A stretch of DNA of 64,000 nt, from assembly GCA_946965045.2 (NCBI GenBank), contig OX337232.1:620001-684000 (forward strand). The letters run 5' to 3'. A program made the position numbers and the translations under genes. Shown piece after piece: positions 1-10,500 of this stretch. Source of the stretch: Epithemia pelagica. Its lineage: Eukaryota > Bacillariophyta > Bacillariophyceae > Surirellales > Surirellaceae. Position 1 is the first letter of the stretch, and each line of letters begins with the position of its first letter. Below the pieces are notes generated by a model. That model did not search any database, was not told the DNA's origin, and saw only the letters and a program-made list of their open reading frames with translations.

Positions 1-436
1 TGGCCGACACCAAGCCCAACCGAAAAGCCTGGCATGCAATACGTGACAGCACGCGTCGAATCTGATTATTGGCGGCACATGATTGTTTATCTAGTTAACG
101 GCAGTGATAAATAAATTACGGACGTACCATGTGCCTCGTCCATGCCCGGCGCGTTCGCGCTGACTCGTTACTAAATCCAATTAACGAAAGTACAATACAG
201 TTGTCCGAATCTTCCGCTGATTTTGTATTAGATAGCAAAATTTTTTAATGTTGGCGACCGTTGCTCCAGTTTGGGGCTGTAAACAAGATCGAGCAACGGA
301 TACCAAACCGTATCGGATGATCCATTCTCCCTCCAACCCGTCTCCGAACCTTCATTCTCTCGAAAGAAGAGTTGCAACCATTGCGGTCTCTATTCTCTAT
401 CGAAAAGAAAATATCCTTCCTTCTGCAATATACACA

Positions 437-1940
437 ATGACTCGAAATATGGGAACGTGGATCATCTTGTTGATCCTTAGTGCTGTTAGTTCTGGTGTAT
501 CGGCCTGGGATGTCTCGGCAAAGTCCACGGCAGGACGCCGCCTCTTGAAGAACGCGCAAAAGGTCGAGTACAACGAATCCGGAGACTTGGTAGTTGCCAA
601 CAGAAGGCTAGAAGATCAACAACAAGCTGAGGATGATGATGATGACTCCTGGGTCGCCCACATGTCGTTGAAATTTGACGCCTGTTACAACACGGTCATT
701 CTTTCCGAAAATGGAGGCCAAAATGGACAAAGTCCCATTGTCAATCAAGGTGTCGTCACCTTTCGCCTGTGCCAATCCTACAACTGCGACAAATGTTCGG
801 AGGGTGGCATTTACGCCATTGATTTGGCTGAGTTTGTATCCGCCTACTCGGCTGCCAAGATGGAAGAAAACCAGTACACGTGCCAAAGTATGCTACAAAG
901 CTGTGGCTGCTACAACGCAGATGACGAAGAAACCTGTGCCTACAAATGTTGGCAAAAGAATGGCCTAGAATATTGCTTCTACGACGATAATTTCCAATTT
1001 GAAAACTATTTGGAATGTGCACGTAAGTACTGCTTGAGATCTTTTTGTGGCATGACGAACTAGCCCTCGTGGTTGGTCCAAACTAATGTCTCAATCTTGT
1101 GATATTTTATTTGTTCCTACAGAAATGGAAGTCAATAACAACCAGAACAACAATAATCAAAATGGCAACTACTATTACCAATGGCAAAACAAAAATCAGG
1201 AAAACGACCAAAATGGTGCCTACAGTGGCTATCAAATCTATCCCAACTGGAATGGAAACTACTACGTGGGTCCCTACTGTGCCGCCGATGGAGAGTCCGT
1301 CTACTTGGGTGTCTTTTACGATGAAGGATGTTCCGTCAGTGCCGGAGACGGTGCCTATGCCACCATGAATTACGCCCAACTGCCCTATTCGGCTTCTTCC
1401 AAGGATGGTCCCATGGTCCCCTTGGATACTTGCATGTACTGTACCCAACGACAACAAAATGGTGGTGGCAACAACAACAACAACAATCGAGACAATAATA
1501 ATAATCAAGCTCAAGTATCCGAATTTTGTGCCGCCGTCTATGAAGATGCCGCCAAGTGCAACGCTAATGACAGCCAGGGCTGCCATTACATTAAAAAGTT
1601 TTTGCCCAAATTGAATGGTATTCGCTACGTTCGGTACATTGGTGCGCCCAACAACAACGTTCCCTTGGTTTTTGCCATTTTGTTTCTCTTGTCAACCGTT
1701 ACCTTTGGTGGATATTCCTTTTATCTCTATGCCAAGATTAAACGCGGAGAAGTGGAAATTTACGATGAAGATGACGAAGAGCCGCAAGCACAACCAAACG
1801 ACGGTACACCGGTCGTGACGGGACAAGAAAATACATTTGTCCCTCCCACACCCGTCGAACCGGCAGCCCCAGAGGAAGCTGCTGCAGATGTGCCTCCATC
1901 CGAATCACCACAAGAAACTACTGAAGCCAAGATTGTCTAA
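437..1940 (+). CDS. Secreted Asn-rich single-pass membrane protein, copy A
   Basis: Two exons, 437-1022 and 1123-1940, give 467 aa. The intron (1023-1122) has a GTAAGT donor and a CTACAG acceptor, phase 1. The ATG at 437 is preferred to the in-frame ATG at 248 because it begins a clean signal peptide (MTRNMGTWIILLILSAVSSG, cut near VSA). The ectodomain is Cys-rich with many CxxC-like pairs, followed by an Asn-rich linker and a second Cys-rich part containing YVGPYCAADGESVYLGVFYD. A hydrophobic segment (VPLVFAILFLLSTVTFGGY) and a basic stop-transfer (AKIKRG) precede an acidic, Pro/Glu-rich cytoplasmic tail, so the topology is type I. The next gene, 1 kb downstream on the same strand, is a paralogue with its intron at the same place and phase. 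I do not recognise the family. A surface or vesicle role is inference from topology only. Confidence 0.82.
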
Positions 1941-2982
1941 AATGCTCCCACAAGAAGCGGACAGTCCTCGGCGTTCTCGCAGAGTATGGGATGGTGGTGA
2001 TTGGATGATTTTATCTGATGATGTAAACATGATGGATGAATATTATGATGACAAGTGGAGCGATTTTTCTATGTGATGCTGTTGTACCCTTACATAAACT
2101 AGTTTTATGAGTTAGTAGTAGTAGAACTTTTCCTGTTACCAGAATGCAATGGTGCGTTTGTAAGTCGATACCACACAACAACACGTACCTGTAGAAGAAC
2201 TTACAACAAGACAGGCGGGAACGTTCTGTGACAGTGGTACGAGAATAAATTCTCTCTTATCCGTCAAGAGCCTGGAGATAGCATTCACTGCCATGGTTGA
2301 TCAAATAATGTCGATTGTCGGTACAGTTTACTCCAAGGTACAAGTGTCTCTAGGAAGAAGGTACTGGTAGAACTACGGTAATCCTCCTACTCCCTCTAGA
2401 CTACTCCGAGGATCTGGTTTCGGGAACGGGTAGCTCTTACTCATGTCTGGCGTGACTGCACTCATTCCCGGTTGTGTCGTGTCTGGATACGCTCGCTGAA
2501 TTGGCATAGTCGTTGGATGATCGCTCGCTTCATCGGATCCTTGGGCGACGCAGCACGTGCCAGCGTCATGCCAAGTACGTAATCCCTGACGGTACAAATG
2601 AATATATTCATAGAAACAATAAATTTGAAAACTAATTTCGCGAGGGGGTTTGTATTTCATTCCATATCCCCTAAATTTAGAAAATTGGCGAGGGCTTTGG
2701 CCGGCGTGAGGAGGGTTGGATGCAATAATTCCATCGCCCCACGAACGCCAACGCCGCTACGACGTGCGCTAAAGTTTCGAAAATTCTCTAATTGTTTGTC
2801 GATAGATCCGTTAGACATCTATGTATTTATCACGGCAATAGCACCACCCAATTTTTGACGGTCCGCCGAGCGGTTGAAGGACGTCCTAACGGATACCTCT
2901 TTAAGTATCTGTTGTTTGCCAACGGATGAGCCGAGCGCATTGGATTCAACGCAAAGGCCCTCTCGGTCAAGCCTCGTTGAGT
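1941..2982. other. Spacer between the tandem Asn-rich genes
   Basis: About 1 kb without a supportable gene. Short open frames on both strands (around 2373-2860) have no recognisable domain. It presumably holds the 3' UTR of copy A and the promoter of copy B. Confidence 0.5.
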
Positions 2983-4399
2983 ATGCTCAAAACTTTTGGA
3001 TCACGGAATTTAGTGCATCATTGTCATCTTGTAGTCATCGGTTTCACCATGTTGTGCCTTTCTATCATCGGTTTGGTCATGTCGACGGCGTCTGCCATAA
3101 GCATCAGCGCCAACTCTCCTGCTGGACAACGTTTGTTGAAGAAGTCCACCTTGGTTGAGGAAGGTCGTCGTTTGGAGAACAACAACAATGTCGAGAACGC
3201 CATTGCCGGGCTCAAGCTCCGTTACGTGGGTTGCCATAACCTTCTCCAAATGGCCGAAGGTGGCGGCGGTGGTGAAGATGGCAGTCCGGTCGAAAACGGT
3301 GCCGTCATCACCTTTGAACTTGCCAGTTCCTGCAGCGGTGGCTACTACGGAAAGTACGCTTGCCCCATGCAAGACTTTATGGACTCGTACACCGAATCCA
3401 TGTTGAACGAACGTGAATGGCGCTGTGAAAACTTCCGCGAAAACTACTGCGGCTACTGCGAAGGAAACGACAACAACAATGGAAACAACAACAACAACGG
3501 TAACTACAACGGTAACGGTTACTACTCCTGTGAACAGGAATGCTTCATGAACGGCTATGACCCTGACACTAACGAAAACATGGCCAGCTGCTACCAAGAA
3601 GAACAACAAGATGGACAAGAAGAATTCGAAATCCAACGTTATTTGGAATGTGCTGGTAAGTGTTCGGATCCTTGTGCTATGTGTGCTACCTCGGTTAATC
3701 TCTCACACTATATACTCGTTCTCAGAAATGGAACAGAACAACAATAACAACAACAACAACAATGGTGGAGGAAATAACAACAACTGGAACTGGGGCGATG
3801 ACAGTGCTCCTTACGGCTGGGATGGCCAATACCGTGTGGGTGCCTACTGTGCTGACGATGGCAAGTCCATCTACTTGGGTGTCTTTTACGATGATGGATG
3901 CAGCATGCGTGGATCCACCTCTCTCTACTCCAGTATGAACTATGGTGCCAGTCTTCCCTACTCCAATGAACCTATCATCCCTCTCAGCGCCTGCATTGAC
4001 TGTAACGACCCACAAGCAGAAGCCGAAAACAACAACAATGGCAACGGAAATAATAATAACAACAACAACAATGGAAACAACCAGCAGTGGAACAACATGG
4101 AACCCCGTGAATTCTGCATCCAATCGTACGAACAAGCGGCCAAGTGCGAGAAGAACGTCAACGGATCTCCCTTTTACTACCCCTACACCAGTGGATGTAA
4201 CTTTATCGACGACTACTTGCCCCACATTTCTTCCTCCTCCTTCATGTTCTCGGCTGGATCTGGCAGCAAGGCTTCTTTGATCTTTGCCTGGCTCTTTGGT
4301 ATCACCACCATCCTCTTTGGTGCCTACGCCTACTTTTTGTACCGCAAGATCAAGCGAGGTGGTGCTGGATTGGCCAGCCAAGAGGGTTCTTTGGCCTAA
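2983..4399 (+). CDS. Secreted Asn-rich single-pass membrane protein, copy B
   Basis: Two exons, 2983-3655 and 3726-4399, give 448 aa. The 70-bp intron (3656-3725) has GTAAGT and TTCTCAG, phase 1, and sits directly after a YLECA motif exactly as in copy A. The start at 2983 gives a hydrophobic signal/anchor (VVIGFTMLCLSIIGLVMSTA) ending in AxA; an in-frame ATG at 2926 is possible. Shared with copy A are the QRLLKK/GRRLLKN stretch after the signal peptide, the Asn runs, GAYCADDGKSIYLGVFYDD, a GCxFIDDYLP-like motif near the membrane, a C-terminal TM helix (SLIFAWLFGITTILFGAYAY) and a basic YRKIKRG stop-transfer. The cytoplasmic tail is much shorter than in copy A. This is a tandem duplicate of unknown function. 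Confidence 0.82.
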
Positions 4400-4866
4400 G
4401 TTCCTCAAGAACAATGAAGGAATGATTCAAAAAGTTTTGGGAAGACACTTTGCAGGTACCGATGCAATGTTGTTGAGATTAGGAACTGTTTCTCACGACT
4501 GCGACGATGACAAGGCCTGGAAGTGTTTTAAGTGGAGGATGAAGGGTGAAGCTGTATGTGTTGACTGCTCATCTATTTTAAAGAACAAAAAATGCATTAA
4601 TTAGGAAAAGCGAAATTTAAGCGACAAATGTGTTCAACAAGCAGTAGTAGTAGCTCCGATATAGATCGGGGGTTGTAGCTGACTTCGATGTCGCTAGACC
4701 ACCGTTTGGACAAGAAGAGCGTTCTACAATCATACAACGAGGAAGAAGTCAACCATTCGTATTCCAAATGTCTCCTTTTACAACTACTCTAGAGAACTGT
4801 GCGTGTTTTGCGCCACTCGAATCGTTACAAAAACCTGTCATCCGCCCACCTGAACGATCCATGGTC
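4400..4866. other. Convergent intergenic region
   Basis: Between the Asn-rich gene on the plus strand and the small plastid-type gene on the minus strand. I see no gene or clear repeat; it presumably carries both 3' UTRs. Confidence 0.5.
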
Positions 4867-6292
4867 TTACACGGGCATTTTCTGCGGGGTAGCAAAACGT
4901 CAGGAACAATGCGTTAGATAGGAGCCTCTGCTTCGTGGAGACCCGGCACTAATGAACCACTCTCTGTCATGCGTAAACACCACACAACAACGACTCCCAA
5001 AGACTAAACAAGCCATTCCTTTGTCAACGTACCGTAAAGGTTTGTGTTTCCACCAACGAGATACCCTCGATGGCTTCCAACTTGGCCAAAACGTCGGCTT
5101 CGGGTTTAAATTCAGCTCCTTCCCAATCCCCAAACTTTTCGGCGTCCAAGGAGGTAATCACCTGGCAGTCATAACCATTACAACAACAACAACAAAATGG
5201 ATTATTCATTTGAGTGATTCTGTCCTTCGATCCATGTAACAACAACAATAACGACAATACTATCTCTTGCTGCATCCTGCAGTACAATCCCACATTTTGT
5301 TCAAGGTAAGGTTACTTTCAATCTCTAATACATCGTCGCACGATGTATTTGAAATTCAAATACATCGTCGTACGATGTATTAGATATTGAAAGTAACCTT
5401 ACCCTTAACAAGGGAAAGAATCCATCGGCTTTGGATCGGAAACTCCGATGGGACAATTTCTGCCTTCCTTTCGTGTCCGTGGATTCCAACAACGACGTAC
5501 CTTAAAGTCCAAGCCTGTGTGCGTATATGATCGGTTCACCATTTCATTCCAGACAGGATATCGAGAAATTCCATGCAGCAAACCAAGAACCAAACAATCG
5601 GTTGAGAAACAGACACCACTGCCGAATTCACAGCAACACACCCTGGTTCGCTCTCTCTCTCCTCTCGTTACGAACTTGTGCACTGGAGGACGACCCAATC
5701 CACAGTGTTTCCCCAATGTCACGAAAAACAAACAATCCCTGCCTCGAGTCTACACTTTATTGAAATCATGCCCAACACAACACTCGACTTACATCCTCCA
5801 CAGACAATGCGTTCGACCGACTTGACACCGTCGACGGCTTTGAGATCGGCCAAGACACTGTCCAAGATTTTTTGGGCTTCGACCAAACTGGCCTTGTCAT
5901 TGTCCGGACTCCATTTGCAACGCCATTCGCGAGCAACGGTATCAAATTCCACGCCCTCGGCAATGGTCACTCCCAAGGCCGACGACATGGATCGGGGTTG
6001 AGGAGTCACACCGACAAAGGCCTATCGAATTCATACACATGTGTGTATGGGCGATTGCCATGCCCGTATGAAATCCAGAACGTACGACAGGAGCGGGGAA
6101 AGACAGAGAAAACGTGAGAAACAGCTTGTTGCCGACAAGTTTGGAGTCGTCCCAGTCGACAAGCATCGTTTTCGACAGTATAGATCCTTCCAAGAAAGGC
6201 GGCGGAGGAGACGGACGACAAGAGACAACCACACCGATACGTACCGAAGCGACTGTGGACCAGATAAGCGCCAAGAGAACCGAAAGCTTCAT
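4867..6292 (-). CDS. Small plastid-targeted protein with 14-nt microexon
   Basis: Five coding exons on the minus strand: 6245-6292, 5793-6021, 5501-5514 (14 nt), 5033-5161 and 4867-4881 (ending TAA), giving 144 aa. Donors in transcript order are GTACGT, GTAAGT, GTACGT and GTACGT; every acceptor is AG and phases agree throughout. The exon 1/2 join creates a signal peptide ending ASAF (LIWSTVASAFVGV), the diatom plastid bipartite-targeting motif with Phe at +1. The mature part contains REWRCKWSPDNDKASL, a CGGCLDFKVIT stretch formed only when the microexon (LDFK) is included, and ends VETQTFTKMPV. If the last intron is not removed the protein ends TVR at a TGA at 5024. I seem to recall similar small conserved algal proteins without a named function; this is unverified. 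The microexon is necessary because exons 2 and 4 are out of phase without it. Confidence 0.72.
5298..5410. repeat. Foldback hairpin inside intron 3
   Basis: A nearly perfect inverted repeat of about 112 bp centred on 5354. Each arm runs from AAGGTAAGGTTACTTTCAAT to the centre TTTGAAATTCAAA with only a few mismatches, and each arm itself contains a smaller palindrome, ATACATCGT..ACGATGTAT. It lies inside the 339-bp intron (5162-5500) of the small plastid-type gene. It could be a foldback/MITE insertion or a structured intron element; no terminal duplication is obvious. Confidence 0.85.
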
Positions 6293-7580
6293 TGTAGTAG
6301 TAGTACTTGTTTGTTTTTGTGGTTGGTTTCCGAACAAAAGATCACCCACTTGCAATAGATGAGGTCGTTGCTATTGTTGTGTTTGACACCTCTTGGAGAC
6401 TTGTGGAAACAAAGATTCCAGCCGACTGACGTCATAGAAATCCTTTGTGCGACCAATAATTTGGGGGCATCAAGTGTTTCGACCCTGAAACATGTGCCCC
6501 CAGAGATAAGACGCCCCCTCCTTTGATAGAAGCAGCTGCTTTTCCAAAAAAAGTGTTTTGGATGCATCTTTTTTTTCTTTCTTTTTTTTATTCGCATCGT
6601 CGCTCGTTTTGTTTCGTTCCTTTGCACCTTGGGCCGTTGCGTTTGTTGCGGTTGGCCGTAGGAGAGAGACAGAGAGTTCTCTGGTACACTGTCGATCCTC
6701 ATCCTTGCTCCTTGCTTACCCTGGTGGAACAAGAACAAGAACAAGAACAAGAAGAACGACTGCGGCTGCAGTTTGATTTTCTATTATATCGCCTCTAAGA
6801 TACGGTGTCTCGCAATTGGCAACTCCACCTTTGGAGGAGTCCTTGCACCTCTTCTTCTGTTACCCATCTCGGCGCACAAACTCTTGACCACACGACAACG
6901 ACGACAACAACGACGACGATATGTCATTGAACTAAACGCTCGACAAAACCCATTACCACCACAGCCAAACCACTACCAACAACAACATCAAGTCTTGCTT
7001 TCTTTCTGTGGTAAGTTGCAGCTGAATCCGAACAAGCCAAACCACAAACTCGACCGCAACCCACAACGATACGATACAATACGAGTTTTTGGGTTGCGTG
7101 CCAATCAATCGACGCACCGTGCTATCGAGCAGTATTGGTCTACTCCTAGAAAGAGAATCATCTCTAGTGCAACGACAAGCAAAACAAGACACAACAACAA
7201 CAACAAAAGGCTGACAAGGCAAGAAAGAATTCTCTCAACTCTTTGGTGTCTTTTGGAAAGACCGGCTTGTTCTAACTGTGGAGACTGGGTGCTCTTTGGA
7301 TCGAACCAACCACCAACACTCCCTCTACTAATACAGAACTACTACTGCGAATAGAGTTCTATCCATCATCAGTCCACAACAACACCAACAGACGACAAAG
7401 TACTAGTATCCAAGGAAAAACAGCAATTTGTTTTTCCAAACAAACGTGTGTTTGGTAAAGACGTTTGTTCTATTGTATCCTATATCGAGTGGGCGACTTC
7501 CAAACAACAACAACAACGCAACGCTGTTCAACCAACAACCCCCAATACTACTTTACTACTCCAAAGATTGATTCTTCACC
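6293..7580. other. Divergent promoter region
   Basis: About 1.3 kb between two divergently transcribed genes. It holds T-rich tracts, a GAACAA run near 6730 and CAACAA-rich DNA just before 7581 that looks like the 5' UTR of the channel gene. A 193-codon open frame at 6773-7354 is compositionally repetitive (Gln/Arg/Asn/Pro) and has no recognisable domain, so it is not called. Confidence 0.5.
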
Positions 7581-10500
7581 ATGACGACGTTACAGGCGAT
7601 TGGCTTTAATTTAATGGCTGGATGTTCCTTGGGTGCCTTGGCCATGGTGGGTTTTGGTTGGGCCGTTTCGCAACGACACGAATTTGTGGCACCGCGATGT
7701 GCCGCTCGACCCAAATCTGTCATTTATCCCGGTCCCATGCATCCTGGCTTGTATTATGACAATGGAAGTCGCCGGTTCAATCCGGTCGTGGACTTTATTC
7801 CCTGGACCCTCAGTTTAACCTACGATACGCTCCTCCGGGGAGTGCCGGGAACCGGCACTCGACATCGTGGACAAGCCGGAGCCTTGTTGCAAGTCAATTT
7901 GGATGCCATTGTCTTGTTGCGATTTCATGCCCTCTGTCTCAAATTGGCCGCCGTGGCCTCGATATTGTTTTTGTTGGTCTTGCTACCCATGTATGTCACC
8001 GGGGAGGAATGTCACTTGTACGATGGTACCTCTAGCAGTACGACCACTCTATGGTCCAATAGGACGACTGCCCAACAACAACAACAACAAGAGGATGAGG
8101 AAGATATTCCTCCGTGTTCGTACAATTTGACCAATTACGAACGTACCACCATTGCCAATGTACCGGGTGGTTTTGACGAAGGTACCGGTGTCCAAGTTCG
8201 AGATCAAAATCAATCCAGTTCCGTCCGATTGTATTTTGCCGTCTTTTGTTTTTGGATACTGCAAGGCTATTTGTTACACTTGTTGCGAAGAGAATGGATT
8301 GAATTGTTGGCGCTCCGACGTGTCTATTATTTGGAAGCCAATGTCTGGCAAGATCGACAAGATGAATTGGCCGAAATTCAACCTCATCAACAAGCACAAG
8401 AAGCCCAGCGACGCAAATTTCTCAAACGACAACGACGTCGACAGCAACGACGAGCCGCGCAAATGACGTCCGTCATTAATGCCAATTATCAAACGTCCTA
8501 CATGGAGCATCGACATGCCGCTCAAGATGAAGACGACGACGAGGAAGACGGCCTCCAGGACGACAACAATGACGAGGAAGAAGAAGCCTGGGAAGAGCAA
8601 TTTATAGAAGAGGAGCAAGAAGAAGATTATCAACGGTTAAATGTCCGAGACCCGTGGATTCCGCACCCGGAACATCGCAATACAGTTCCTAACGTTCAAT
8701 TGTACAGTGTCATGGTGGGTGGCTTGCCGGCATTGCCACCTCCTCCTGAACCAACCATGGCAACCACCGATCCTTCGGGGCGAAGTGGAACCGCAGGAGC
8801 TCCCGAACTGGCACACGAATTGTCAACCGTGGCCTTGGCTGCAGCTGCCGTAGCCGTGGGAGTATCCACTTCCAATGTGGGAACGACATCCAGTCAACCA
8901 CGACCAGCACCAGCACCCCGCATGCACACGAGTAGTATTCCCGAAGAACAGGAGGAACACGAAGTTCCCACAGCCTTGGTTTCTTCCACCTCGGGACCTG
9001 GCGGATCCTCGACACCTGTTTCCGTGAGCAATCATTCACAACCGCAACAGCATCAACCACAAGAAGCACCGCCCTTGCAACGTCGCTCGGTCGATTGGCA
9101 TTTGGCCTTGACGGCCGCCTTTTTCGATCATTGTGTCCCCAATCAACCCGGTTTTTCCAGTAGTGTAGCGGCCGTGACCGTCTTGCCTTCCTCCAAGGCC
9201 ATTGCCTCGGCCTGGCGGAAATGGTACAAGGCGGCCAGTAAACATCGACGATTGCGATTCTTACGACGCGCCATGGATTTGAAATTGCAACAAGAATATC
9301 AAGAACAACAAGCCGAATTAAAACGGCAACAAAGCATGTTTCGCAAGCAATCACAACAACAACTCAAGGAAGAGGAGGAGGAAGAAGAACCACCCCCGCC
9401 GCCACCTCCTCCTCCACCAAGAGCATCCTCACCACCGCCTCCCCCTCCACCACCTTTGCCCAACACGAATGGCCCACGCATGAAGGATGGTATGGATTAC
9501 GATCCAGTGCCACCCCCACCACCCGACAGTGAAGATGAAGTTAGCAGCAACAGTCACCCAGTCGGGAAAGAAGAAGAAGAAGAAGAAGAGGATAATGAAG
9601 AAGACACGCAAGAAGAAGAAGAAGAAGAAAACGAAGGCAAGCTCAGCCGGGTGGAACCATCCCGAGATGCCCAAGACATCGTCATTCCTCACGAACTAGG
9701 TGACTCGGTCGAGGTTGTGCCATCCAGTGGCGGTGAGGGTACCAATGACCTCACCGATGTGGACATGACACCAACTAAGGGCGGAGGAGCAATGAGTGAA
9801 CCACAAGGCCATCGATCACAAGAGGAAAAAGAAGAAGAGGAAATGGATTCTAACATGAGCAGTCTCCAAGCTAGCCAGGATGGAATGGAAGAGCCCGTCT
9901 CGGCCCTTCCACCTTTTGCTTCTTCTGCTGCCAAGGAACGGCGCACCCACAAACGCATCAAGAGTCGAAGACCGGGCGACACGCAATCGGTTCAGTCGAG
10001 TCCCAACTCAGCTGTCATCCCCCATGACACTCGAAGCACGCGATCTCATCAGTTTCGTGGTGGTGGACCAGGAGTCAGCCGAATCATGGTGCCTGGCACA
10101 CCCTCCACCATTCAGTTTAATTACGAAGAAGATGTGGTGGTACCGGAGCCCATTCTTTCCGAAAAGAGCCATGACGAAACCACCATCAAGACTCCCTATT
10201 CGGTCAAGGACAATATCACCACCGCCGGGGCCGGTTCGCAAACGACCGACGACGACCCAGATCATTCCAATAGCAACAACAACAATACGAACCGTCCCAG
10301 CCGTAGGAGCAGCAGTGTACGGGAGGACAGGGCCAACCGAAGAGACAGCAACAAAGGTCATGCATTTGGTCCAGAACAATATGCCATTTACTCACGTGAA
10401 TACGCCCAAGCAGCTGCACCCTGTTGTCCCAATGGATGTTGCGAAAATGCTATTTTGAATCACTGTACCTTGGAGGAATTAAAACTGCTGGAATTTGAGG

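Noticed and set aside
6086-6292. Alternative longer first exon for the small plastid-type gene (donor GTACGT at 6085)
   Set aside because: In phase, but it inserts a Pro/Ser/Phe-rich stretch and destroys the ASAF junction; the earlier GTACGT donor at 6244 gives a textbook plastid signal.
6773-7354. Plus-strand 193-codon frame upstream of the channel gene
   Set aside because: Biased Gln/Arg/Asn composition from CAA-rich leader DNA, no domain; more likely promoter and 5' UTR.
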